Shown one piece after another: positions 7,196 to 13,877 of a DNA stretch of 16,541 bases. The notes beneath the pieces are model-generated. The model was not told where the DNA came from. It ran no database searches and saw nothing but the letters and a program-made list of their open reading frames with translations. Numbering within the stretch: position 1 is the stretch's first letter; the number at the start of each line of letters is the position of its first letter. The position numbers and the translations under genes were made by a program. Origin of the DNA: Acetobacteraceae bacterium (GTDB lineage: Bacteria; Pseudomonadota; Alphaproteobacteria; Acetobacterales; Acetobacteraceae); NCBI GenBank assembly GCA_947478535.1, contig CANJXD010000067.1, positions 1 to 16,541 on the forward strand, in the 5' to 3' direction.

Positions 7196-8319
7196 CACCG
7201 CAGCAATTCCCGATACACGCCGAGCGTCGCTTCCTGCATCCGCGCCGTGGTGTAGTCCCGCAGCACCGCATCCCGTCCGGCCCGCGCGACGGCCGCGCGT
7301 TCCAGCGCCGGCAAGGACAGCACCCGATCCAGCGTCGCCGCCAGCGCCTGCGGGTCCCCCGGCGGCACCCGCCAGCCCGTCACGCCATGCCGGACCGTCT
7401 CCCGCGGCCCGCCAAGGTCGGAGGCGATGATCGGCCGGCCCATCGCCTGCGCCTCGATCACCGTGCGGCCGAAGGCTTCCGCATCCGTGCTGGCATGCAC
7501 GACGACATCGGCCGCCAGCAGCGCCGTCGCCATCGCTTCCACATGCCCGAGGATCAGCACCCGATCCGCCACCCCATGCTGGCGCGCGAGCGCCACGAGT
7601 TCCCCGCGATAGGCCCCTTCCCCGCCACCACCGGCCAGCACCGCCAGCGCGTCCCCGCGCAGCGCCGCCATGGCCTGGATCAGCACGGATTGGCCCTTCC
7701 AGCGCGTGAGGCGCCCGGGCAGCAGGATCACCTGCCGGCCTTCGCCCCCCCAGGCCGCACGCAGCGACAGCACGCGCTCCGGTGCCACCAGGTCAGGGTC
7801 GAAGCGCCGCGCATCGACACCGCGCGGGATCACCCGCAGCCGGTCGTCGCCAAGGCCATGACGTTCCCGCACCACCGCCGCGACATAGTCGCTGACGGCG
7901 ATCACCCGGTCCCCCCGCGCCATGACGGCGTTATAGAACCGCTTGCCGGGAAAGCCCTCATTATAGACGCCGTGATAGGTGGTGACGAAGGCCGCCCCGC
8001 TGCGCCGTGCCGCCAGCAGCGCGGACCAGGCCGGAGCGCGGGAACGCGCATGCACCAGGCGCACCCCTTCCTCCCGCACCAGCGCCGCCAGGGACGCGGC
8101 ATTACGGAGTATCGAGACCGGGGATTTGCTCCGCAGCGGCAGGTTCACGTGCCGCACGCCGAGCGCTTCCAGTTCCGCCACCATCGGCCCGCCGGCGGAA
8201 GCGACGATGGCGCGCATCCCCGCATCGCGGATCGCTTCGGCGATCTCGATCGTACCACGCTCCACACCACCGGTGACGAGTGCGGGCAGTACCTGAAGAA
8301 CGGCGGGGGCAGTGGCCAT
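7195..8319 (-). CDS. Glycosyltransferase family 4 (GT-B fold)
   Basis: A retaining nucleotide-sugar glycosyltransferase of 374 residues, probably acting at the inner membrane on a cell-surface glycan. The N-terminal domain starts VLQVLPALVTGGVERGTIEIA, the GGVE loop typical of GT4 acceptor domains, followed by VHARSRAPAW and TYHGVYNEGF. The C-terminal donor domain has ILLPGRLTRWKGQ, VLILGHVE, and the E-x7-E motif in EAFGRTVIEAQAMG, followed by PIIASDLGG. These are hallmark Glycos_transf_1 features. Start codons GTG (8322) and ATG (8319) are adjacent, with AGGAAG nearby; I list ATG. Its TGA overlaps the ATG of the GT9 gene by one base, so the two form an operon. The dioxygenase gene lies 42 bases upstream on the same strand, but a functional link to it is not evident. 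Confidence 0.92.
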   Translation of the reverse strand: MATAPAVLQVLPALVTGGVERGTIEIAEAIRDAGMRAIVASAGGPMVAELEALGVRHVNLPLRSKSPVSILRNAASLAALVREEGVRLVHARSRAPAWSALLAARRSGAAFVTTYHGVYNEGFPGKRFYNAVMARGDRVIAVSDYVAAVVRERHGLGDDRLRVIPRGVDARRFDPDLVAPERVLSLRAAWGGEGRQVILLPGRLTRWKGQSVLIQAMAALRGDALAVLAGGGGEGAYRGELVALARQHGVADRVLILGHVEAMATALLAADVVVHASTDAEAFGRTVIEAQAMGRPIIASDLGGPRETVRHGVTGWRVPPGDPQALAATLDRVLSLPALERAAVARAGRDAVLRDYTTARMQEATLGVYRELLR

Positions 8320-8361
8320 CACGGCGCGCTTCCTACCTGCCCCAGCCCCGCGCGTGAAGCC

Positions 8362-9330
8362 TCACTTCGTTTCGCGCCTGTGGGCGTAGGTCGCATCCAG
8401 CTTCTCGCGCAGGTAGGCGGCCCCGGTCACCGCTGCGTAGCGCGGTGGATTGCCTGGGCCGCTGCAACCGGGAAGGGTGGCGACGATCGCTTCCGGGTTG
8501 GGGTCGAGGAAGAAGGCCGCGGAATAGCGTTCGGCCTGCGGCGCCCGCACCCGATGCTGCGTCGAGACATAGACATCATTCGTCCAGCGCATCAGGCAAT
8601 CCCCGATATTGCAGACGAAGGCATCCGCCATCTGCGGCACGGCTTCCCAGCCGCCGCCGCGCCGCTTCACCTCCAGACCCGCCACGCCATCCGTGGCCAG
8701 CACCGTGACATTGCCGTAGTCCGTATGCTCCCCCGCGCCGAGGGGCGCGGCTTCGCCTTGCGCCGCGGGGTAGTGCAGCAGCCGCAGCGTCGCCAGCGGG
8801 CGGTCCAGCTTGGTCTCGAAGAAGTCCTCGGGGATGCCGAGATCGAGGGCGAAGCCGCGATGCAGCAGCCGCCCCAGCGCCCAGGCCGCGTCGAAATAGG
8901 CGAGGATCGCATCCCGCAGCGCTGGCGCCTCGCCAGGCCACAGGTTCACCCCGCGGAAGGGCCGGCCCGCCAGCACGTCCGGGTCATCGGCGGCGAGGTC
9001 GAGGCCGACATTGAAGGCCTCCTTCCGGTCCGCCGGCTTCGTCGGGTCGAGTTGCTCCTCGGACAGACCGACATAGCCGCGATTATGCGGGGAATGGCGG
9101 ATCGACATCGCCTGCTTCGCCGCCTCCGGCAGCGCGAAAAGCTGGTGGGAAGCCGCGAAAAGCCCCGACGTGGTCGCGGCAGGAATGCCATGGCCTGTCA
9201 CCAGAAAGAACCCTGGCCCCCGGCAGGCCGCCCCCAGCGCGGCGGCGACCCTGGCACGGGCGGCGAGGTCCGGGGAACGCAAGGCGGCAATGTCGATCAC
9301 GGGGACAAGAGGGGGCGCAGCATCGGTCAT
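8362..9330 (-). CDS. Fe(II)/2-oxoglutarate-dependent oxygenase, isopenicillin-N-synthase-like family
   Basis: A soluble non-haem iron oxygenase of 322 residues. The N-terminal DIOX_N region has VPVIDIAAL (9-17) and GPGFFLVTGHGIP (38-50). The double-stranded beta helix carries the iron triad GEHTDYG (His202, Asp204) and STQHRV (His259). ERYSAAFF gives Arg268 and Ser270, the R-x-S that binds 2-oxoglutarate in this family. All catalytic residues are present, so activity is expected; the substrate is unknown. Relatives act on antibiotics, amino acids, ethylene precursors and nucleobase-like compounds. ATG at 9328-9330 is the first Met before the conserved domain; the Shine-Dalgarno is poor. It lies 63 bases after the permease operon on the same strand, with a possible promoter and two inverted repeats in between, so it may be transcribed both with the operon and on its own. 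Confidence 0.92.
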   Translation of the reverse strand: MTDAAPPLVPVIDIAALRSPDLAARARVAAALGAACRGPGFFLVTGHGIPAATTSGLFAASHQLFALPEAAKQAMSIRHSPHNRGYVGLSEEQLDPTKPADRKEAFNVGLDLAADDPDVLAGRPFRGVNLWPGEAPALRDAILAYFDAAWALGRLLHRGFALDLGIPEDFFETKLDRPLATLRLLHYPAAQGEAAPLGAGEHTDYGNVTVLATDGVAGLEVKRRGGGWEAVPQMADAFVCNIGDCLMRWTNDVYVSTQHRVRAPQAERYSAAFFLDPNPEAIVATLPGCSGPGNPPRYAAVTGAAYLREKLDATYAHRRETK

Positions 9331-9345
9331 GCCCCCATCATGCCC

Positions 9346-9357
9346 CAGGGCGCCCTG
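9346..9357. promoter_or_regulatory. Perfect 12-bp palindrome before the dioxygenase start
   Basis: CAGGGCGCCCTG reads identically on both strands and sits 15 bases upstream of the dioxygenase ATG, in the expected 5' untranslated region. It could be a protein-binding site or a fold near the ribosome site. GC-rich palindromes also arise by chance in this genome. Confidence 0.3.
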
Positions 9358-9368
9358 CCTGTCAGCCC

Positions 9369-9397
9369 AGTGTAACGACTATTTACATTCGTATCAG
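9369..9397 (-). promoter_or_regulatory. Candidate sigma70-type promoter for the dioxygenase gene
   Basis: On the minus strand CTGATA (9392-9397, 4 of 6 to TTGACA) and TACACT (9369-9374, 4 of 6 to TATAAT) are separated by exactly 17 bases. It lies just after and over the permease stop codon, in an unusually AT-rich patch, 39 bases before the ATG. Confidence 0.35.
9371..9387. promoter_or_regulatory. Inverted repeat TGTAA-N7-TTACA, candidate operator
   Basis: Perfect 5-bp arms TGTAA (9371-9375) and TTACA (9383-9387) flank 7 bases in the only AT-rich patch of this intergenic gap. It overlaps the spacer and -10 box of the candidate dioxygenase promoter, the right place for a repressor site. The regulator is unknown. 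Confidence 0.35.
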
Positions 9398-10242
9398 CCG
9401 CCCTTGACGCCCCCCTGCGTCAGCCCGGCGACGATCTGCTTCTGCGCGATCAGGGTCAGGATCAGCACCGGTGCGGTCACCAGCAGGGCGGCGGCGGACA
9501 GCGGGCCCCAGCTGATCTGCTCGAAAGTCAGCATGTTGTTCACCGCGACCGGCAGCGTCCGCGTCTCCCGCCCCGCCAGCACCATGGCGAAGATAAAATT
9601 GTTCCAGGAAAAGATGAAGGCGAGGATGGTCGCCACCGTGATCCCTGGCCGGGCCAGCGGCAACGCGACGTAGCGGAAGGCCTGCCAGATGGTCGCGCCA
9701 TCCACCAGCGCCGCTTCCTCCAGTTCCCCGGGCAGCCCCTCGAAGAAGCCGATCATCACCCAGACCGCGATCGGCACCGTCAGCACGAGATGGGTGATGA
9801 GGATCGGCCATAGCGTGCCCGTCAGCCCGATCCACTGGAACAGCAGGAAAAGCGGGATGAGGTAGGACAGGCCCGGCGTGATGCGGGCGATCAGGATCAG
9901 CACCGCCGCCTTGTTCGCCCGCATCTTGGCGATGCCGTAGCCCGCCGGGATGCCCACCAGCAGCGCGATGCCCGTGGCGCCGAAGCTGACGAACACGCTG
10001 TTCCAGGCCTGCAACAGGAAGTCGTTGCGTTCGAACACGGCGATGAAATTGTCGAGTGTCGGCGGGTTGGGGATGAACACCGGCGGGAAGGCGGTGTTGT
10101 CCACCTCGTTCTTCAGCGACAGCGACAGCATCCACAGGAACACCAGCGCGGCCGGCGAGACCAGCGCGATGACGGCCAGGCCGAAGCCGAAGCTTTCGAG
10201 CCGCCGCTTCCAGGGCCGCCGGCGGATCGTGCCGCCGCTCAT
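9394..10242 (-). CDS. Carbohydrate ABC transporter permease, MalG/UgpE-type
   Basis: One of the two inner-membrane permease subunits of a CUT1-type sugar importer. It has 282 residues and about six membrane segments, beginning near 19-40 (FGLAVIALVSPAALVFLWML). The cytoplasmic EAA loop that docks the ATPase is clear: EEAALVDGATIWQAFRY, then LPLARPG. The C-terminal signature FIFSWNNFIFAMVLAG is typical of MalG-like subunits. The ATG at 10240-10242 overlaps the TGA of the upstream permease in an ATGA arrangement. AAGGA (10252-10256) lies 9 bases upstream, so this start is preferred over an in-frame Met 11 codons earlier. It is the third gene of the binding protein-permease-permease operon. No ATPase follows in the window. 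Confidence 0.94.
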   Translation of the reverse strand: MSGGTIRRRPWKRRLESFGFGLAVIALVSPAALVFLWMLSLSLKNEVDNTAFPPVFIPNPPTLDNFIAVFERNDFLLQAWNSVFVSFGATGIALLVGIPAGYGIAKMRANKAAVLILIARITPGLSYLIPLFLLFQWIGLTGTLWPILITHLVLTVPIAVWVMIGFFEGLPGELEEAALVDGATIWQAFRYVALPLARPGITVATILAFIFSWNNFIFAMVLAGRETRTLPVAVNNMLTFEQISWGPLSAAALLVTAPVLILTLIAQKQIVAGLTQGGVKGG

Positions 10243-11177
10243 CTCGCCGCGTCCTTGAAGCGTTCGCGGGACCACAGCAGCAGCAGCGCGAGGCCAATGA
10301 TCAGCGCGAAGAACACCACCACCACGGCACTCGCATAGCCCATGTTGTAGTAGGCGAAGGCGTTCAGATACAGGAAGATGTTGATTGTCTCGCTCGCCGT
10401 CCCCGGCCCGCCCTGGGTGATGACGTAGATGGTATCGAAGGCCTTCAGCGCATCGATGGTGCGGATAATGATGGCCACCATCAGGAAGGGCGCCAGCAGC
10501 GGCAGGGTGATGTAGCGAAAGGCCTGCCAGCTCGTCGCACCGTCGATCTTCGCGGCCTCGTAGGGATCGACCGGCAGGCTCGCCAGCCCGCCGAGCACCA
10601 GCAGCATCACCAGCGGCGTCCAGTGCCAGACCTCCACCATCACCAGAGTCGGGATGACGGTCGAGGCATCATACACCCACATGCTGGGCGGGATGCCGAA
10701 TTGCGACAGGATCCAGTTCAGCACGCCGAGCTGCGGGTGGAACATCATCGTCCACACCAGCGCGACGGCGACCGGGGTCGCCATCATCGGCAGGATGAAG
10801 ATGGTCCGCGCCAGGCCGCGCAGCGGGAACTTCCGGTTGAAAGCGAGTGCTGCCGCCGTGCCCAGCACCACCGGGACCACCACCGCCAGCACCGTGAAAT
10901 ACAGCGTCCGCCAGATCGAATCGTGGAACCGCGCATCGCCGAACAGGCGTTCGTAATTCGCCAGCCCGACGAAGCTGCGGCCGGAACCGAGCTTCCATTC
11001 ATTGAGGCTCATCCACAGGGTAAAGACCCAGGGAAAGACGATGACAGCCACCACCACGACGGCCGCGGGCACGACGAAGGGCCAGTAGTGCCGCGCATAG
11101 GCCCGTTTGCGCCGGACCTTGTCCGCGGCGGCGCCCGCATGCGCCGCCGCAACCGCCGTGGTGGTGCCGTCAGCCAT
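10239..11177 (-). CDS. Carbohydrate ABC transporter permease, MalF/UgpA-type
   Basis: Partner permease of the same importer, 312 residues. A short charged cytoplasmic N-terminus (VRRKRAYARHYW) precedes the first membrane segment (FVVPAAVVVVAVIVFPWVF), then LWMSLNEW and FVGLANYERLFGD, standard for the MalF/UgpA family. Further segments include FILPMMATPVAVALVW. The EAA loop reads YEAAKIDGATSWQAFRY followed by LPLLAP, and the C-terminal part has YVITQGGPGTASETINIFLY, a family hallmark. The ATG at 11175-11177 is 4 bases after the binding-protein stop. An in-frame Met 16 codons earlier would overlap that gene and adds non-conserved residues, so it is not used. Its stop overlaps the next permease start by 4 bases, which points to tight coupling and equal subunit synthesis. 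Confidence 0.94.
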   Translation of the reverse strand: MADGTTTAVAAAHAGAAADKVRRKRAYARHYWPFVVPAAVVVVAVIVFPWVFTLWMSLNEWKLGSGRSFVGLANYERLFGDARFHDSIWRTLYFTVLAVVVPVVLGTAAALAFNRKFPLRGLARTIFILPMMATPVAVALVWTMMFHPQLGVLNWILSQFGIPPSMWVYDASTVIPTLVMVEVWHWTPLVMLLVLGGLASLPVDPYEAAKIDGATSWQAFRYITLPLLAPFLMVAIIIRTIDALKAFDTIYVITQGGPGTASETINIFLYLNAFAYYNMGYASAVVVVFFALIIGLALLLLWSRERFKDAAR

Positions 11178-11181
11178 CGCC

Positions 11182-12519
11182 TCAGGCCGCGCGTTCGGAG
11201 GCTTCGAGAATCGGGCGGAAGGCATCCGTCGCCCGCTTCAGCTCCGTCGCCACGTCGGCCCCGCCGATCGTGTTGGTCAGCGCCGCGCCGAGCGTGTCGC
11301 GGAATTCCGTCACCGGCACGATCTCCGGCAGGCCCGGCCGCGCGATGCGGCCGCTTTCGATCAGCGTCGAGAAGAAGTCCCGCCCGAAGCGGCTGCTGCG
11401 GATCGCCTCCTCGTCCCGATACGGGCTTTCCCGCGCCGGGGCGCCGGCGCCGGAGGTGAGGAAGCGCAGCTGGTTGCGCTTGTTCATCGCCCATTGCAGG
11501 TAGAACCAGGCCGCGCCCCGCTTGCGTTCGCTCGACGCGGCGCTGATGCCGAGCCCAGTGCCGAACAGGCAGCAATGATGATGCGAGGGGCCGGCCGGCA
11601 CCACGGCATAGCCCACCTTGCCCGCCACGCGGGACCGCGTCGGGTCCTCCAGCGGTGCCGCGAAGCCAACGCCATCCAGCCACATCGCGGCGCGGCCCTG
11701 GGCGAAGCTGGTCTGGCTCTCGTTCCAGTTGAAGCCGGCGACGCCGGGCGGCGCGCAATCGCGCATCATCTTCTTGTACATCTCGCCGGCCCAGACCGCG
11801 TCCGGCGTATCGGTGATCAGCCGCTGGTTCGCATCGACGCAATCCCGCTGCGCCGTGCCCAGCAGGTAGCTGGTATAGAGCACCACATTGGCATTGCGGA
11901 CGCCGCGGCCGACGAAGCCGAACTGGCCGGCCCGCGCATCCGTCAGGCGCTTCCCCGTCTCATACATCTCGTCATAGGTCTTCGGCGGCGCGAGGCCGGC
12001 GCGGGCGAAGATTTCCTTGTTGTAGTACAGGATGAAGTAGTCGGTGAATTCCGGCAGCGTATCCATCCGGCCATCCGCCTGGGTGGAATAGGCGACGGCG
12101 CCCGCGCCGAAATCGGCAAAATCGAAATCCGGCGCCGTCAGCGACGCATCCGCCATCAGCGGCTTGATGTCGGCTGTCCACTTCGCCCGCCCGACCTGGC
12201 GCTTGTTCACATGCAGGCTGATGCCGATGACATCGAAGCTCGGCCGGCCGGAGGCGAATTCGATGACGAATTTCTGCCGGTGTTGCTGTTCCGGGATGGC
12301 CTCGGAGCCGACGCGGATACCGGTCAGCTCCTCGAACTCCCGCTGCGCCTGGATCAGGATCTGGCTGCGCGGATTGGCCGTCAGGCTGACCTCGATCCGC
12401 TCCCCGGCAAAGCGGCGCCAGTTGAAGGCGCCCTGCGCGTCCACCTGGCTGACCAGCGCCGGCACGGCCAGCACCCCAGCGCCACCCATCAACGCACCAC
12501 GGCGTGTGATCAACGTCAT
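11182..12519 (-). CDS. Extracellular sugar-binding protein of an ABC transporter, family 1, with Tat-type signal
   Basis: Periplasmic substrate-binding protein of the importer, 445 residues. The N-terminus MTLITRRGALMGGAG with a hydrophobic stretch and VDAQGA resembles a twin-arginine signal peptide cleaved near Ala-Gln, implying export in folded form. The mature part has SBP_bac_1 features: QREFEELTGIRV, FDVIGISLH, DYFILYYNKEIFARAGL, KTYDEMYETGKRL, SFAQGRAAMWLDG and GAAWFYLQWAMN. There are several cysteines, including a Cys-Cys in HHHCCLFG, unusual for this family. The ATG at 12517-12519 is chosen because GGAGG lies 7 bases upstream; an ATG two codons earlier directly abuts it. First gene of the operon and divergent from the FAH-family gene. 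The substrate is not deducible; a sugar or sugar acid is inferred from the family and neighbours. Confidence 0.92.
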   Translation of the reverse strand: MTLITRRGALMGGAGVLAVPALVSQVDAQGAFNWRRFAGERIEVSLTANPRSQILIQAQREFEELTGIRVGSEAIPEQQHRQKFVIEFASGRPSFDVIGISLHVNKRQVGRAKWTADIKPLMADASLTAPDFDFADFGAGAVAYSTQADGRMDTLPEFTDYFILYYNKEIFARAGLAPPKTYDEMYETGKRLTDARAGQFGFVGRGVRNANVVLYTSYLLGTAQRDCVDANQRLITDTPDAVWAGEMYKKMMRDCAPPGVAGFNWNESQTSFAQGRAAMWLDGVGFAAPLEDPTRSRVAGKVGYAVVPAGPSHHHCCLFGTGLGISAASSERKRGAAWFYLQWAMNKRNQLRFLTSGAGAPARESPYRDEEAIRSSRFGRDFFSTLIESGRIARPGLPEIVPVTEFRDTLGAALTNTIGGADVATELKRATDAFRPILEASERAA

Positions 12520-12540
12520 CTCCATCCCTCCCTCAGGCTC

Positions 12541-12555
12541 GCATCGGCCCGATGC
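12541..12555. promoter_or_regulatory. Perfect 15-bp inverted repeat, candidate operator
   Basis: GCATCGG-C-CCGATGC, 7-bp perfect arms around one base, lies 21 bases upstream of the binding-protein ATG and just before its Shine-Dalgarno. The size and centre resemble LacI- or GntR-type operators, but no regulator is assigned. Confidence 0.4.
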
Positions 12556-12606
12556 CGCGGATGGTCCACCGAGACACCCCCGCTGGGCAAGCCCCACCAC
12601 GCAAAG

Positions 12607-12628
12607 CGGAATATCGGATCGGATTCCG
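12607..12628. promoter_or_regulatory. Inverted repeat CGGAAT-N10-ATTCCG, candidate operator
   Basis: Perfect 6-bp arms (12607-12612 and 12623-12628) are separated by 10 bases, about two helical turns in total. It lies near the middle of the divergent region in a locally AT-richer patch. Its placement fits a site controlling both directions. Confidence 0.4.
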
Positions 12629-12658
12629 AGAGCCCTTCGCCCCCGCTGACGCGCCCCC

Positions 12659-12687
12659 CTGACGCAGACGCCTGGGCAAGCTAGGCT
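12659..12687 (+). promoter_or_regulatory. Weak candidate promoter of the FAH-family gene
   Basis: CTGACG (12659-12664, 4 of 6 to TTGACA) and TAGGCT (12682-12687, 3 of 6 to TATAAT) have a 17-base spacer and end 29 bases before the ATG. The spacing is good but the hexamers are poor. Confidence 0.25.
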
Positions 12688-12716
12688 CCCCACAGCAAGA
12701 TTGGGGGAGCGCCACT

Positions 12717-13877
12717 ATGGCCATACCGGGAAGCCTGCCCGCGGATCTCGATACCGGCACCTTCGCGCTGCGGGTGATGACGCCGGAAGGCCCTTCCGTC
12801 TTCGCCCTGCTCGCCGGCCAGGCCTTCGACATGACACCGGCCTTCGGCACCTGCAGCGCCTGGCTGAACCATGAAGACCCCGTCGCCGCCATCCGCTCCC
12901 AGGGCCTGCCAACGGCGCTGGACCTGCCGGCGGCGCTCGCCAATGCCCATCACGCCGCGCGCGACGCGGCGAGCCCCTGGCTGATCGCGCCCATCGACCT
13001 CCAGGCCATCAAGGCAGCCGGCGTCACCTATGTGCGATCCATGCTGGAGCGCGTCATCGAGGAACGCTGCCGCGGCGATGCCAGCCAGGCGGAGGCCGTC
13101 CGCGCCGAGGTCCGCGCCATCATCGGCGATGACCTCGCCAACCTCATCCCCGGCAGCCCGGAGGCGATGGCCGTGAAGGCCGCCCTCGTCGCCAAGGGCT
13201 GGTGGAGCCAGTATCTGGAAGTCGGCATCGGCGCGGATGCCGAGATCTTCACCAAATCCCCGGCGATGTCGGCCGTCGGCCCTGGCGCCAAGGTCGGCGT
13301 GCATCCGATGAGCCATTGGTCGAACCCGGAACCCGAAGCCGTGATGGTGGTGAATGCCCGCGGGCGGATCCTCGGCGCGACGCTGGGCAATGATGTGAAC
13401 CTGCGGGACGTGGAGGGCCGTTCCGCCCTGCTGCTCGGCCGCGCCAAGGACAACAACGCCTCCTGCGCCCTCGGCCCACTCATCCGCCTGTTCGACGAGG
13501 GCTTCACGTTGGAGGATGTGCGTCAGGCGGAGCTTTCCTTGTCCGTCACCGGCCGCGACGGCTTCGCGCTGGAGGAACGCGGTCTCGTCGGCGCCATCGC
13601 GCGGGACCCCGTCGATATCGTGGGACAGATGATCGGCGCGCATCACCAATACCCCGATGGCGCCGTGCTGTTCCTCGGCACGCCCTTCTCCCCCTCCAAG
13701 GATCGCGGCGCGCCGGGGATGGGCTTCACCCATCACCCCGGCGATGTCGTGCGCATCGGCACGCCCACACTCGGCGCGCTGGAGAATGAGGTGGCCCGCA
13801 CGGATGAATGCCCGCCCTGGGCCTTCGGCATTGGCGCCTTGATGGCCAACCTCGCCCGCCGGAGCCTGATGACGTGA
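12717..13877 (+). CDS. Fumarylacetoacetate hydrolase-fold protein, probable 2-keto-3-deoxy-sugar-acid dehydratase type
   Basis: A 386-residue enzyme of the FAH superfamily, most like the sugar-acid branch (2-keto-3-deoxy-D-arabinonate/L-arabonate dehydratases), which form 2-oxoglutarate semialdehyde-type products in non-phosphorylating pentose pathways. Visible: EVGIGADAEIFTKSP (168-182) entering the FAH core, the metal motif NPEPE (Glu205, Glu207), VNARGRILGATLGND with Asp226 as probable third ligand, and GRAKDNNASCALGP (241-254, Lys244). The N-terminal 160 residues form the extra domain of the long sugar-acid members. ATG at 12717 has GGAG (12706-12709) 7 bases upstream. The next gene overlaps its stop by 4 bases. 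It is divergent from the sugar importer, so catabolism of the imported compound is a reasonable inference. Exact substrate is unproven; other FAH reactions (hydrolysis, decarboxylation) remain possible. Confidence 0.88.
   Translation: MAIPGSLPADLDTGTFALRVMTPEGPSVFALLAGQAFDMTPAFGTCSAWLNHEDPVAAIRSQGLPTALDLPAALANAHHAARDAASPWLIAPIDLQAIKAAGVTYVRSMLERVIEERCRGDASQAEAVRAEVRAIIGDDLANLIPGSPEAMAVKAALVAKGWWSQYLEVGIGADAEIFTKSPAMSAVGPGAKVGVHPMSHWSNPEPEAVMVVNARGRILGATLGNDVNLRDVEGRSALLLGRAKDNNASCALGPLIRLFDEGFTLEDVRQAELSLSVTGRDGFALEERGLVGAIARDPVDIVGQMIGAHHQYPDGAVLFLGTPFSPSKDRGAPGMGFTHHPGDVVRIGTPTLGALENEVARTDECPPWAFGIGALMANLARRSLMT

Larger units (their letters stand above)
12520..12716. promoter_or_regulatory. 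Divergent regulatory region of the transporter operon and the FAH-family gene
   Basis: The 197 bp between two divergent start codons should hold both promoters. Seen in it: two inverted repeats (12541-12555 and 12607-12628) and one weak promoter for the plus-strand gene, all listed separately. No regulator gene is found in the window. The layout fits shared control of uptake and catabolism. Confidence 0.55.

Noticed and set aside
9327..9341. Tiny upstream open frame ending on the dioxygenase start (ATG ATG GGG GCA TGA)
   Set aside because: Four codons, no ribosome site, and the overlap is easily due to chance.
7186..9375. 729-codon plus-strand open frame across GT4 and the dioxygenase
   Set aside because: It runs opposite two clear minus-strand genes with intact catalytic motifs and has no recognisable domain.
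9383..10297. 304-codon minus-strand open frame overlapping the MalG-type permease in another frame
   Set aside because: Arg/Gly/Ala-rich frame lacking membrane segments; the overlapping frame has the EAA loop.
11107..12684. 525-codon plus-strand open frame opposite the binding protein
   Set aside because: Covers the antisense of a clear SBP_bac_1 gene and both flanking regions; no motifs.
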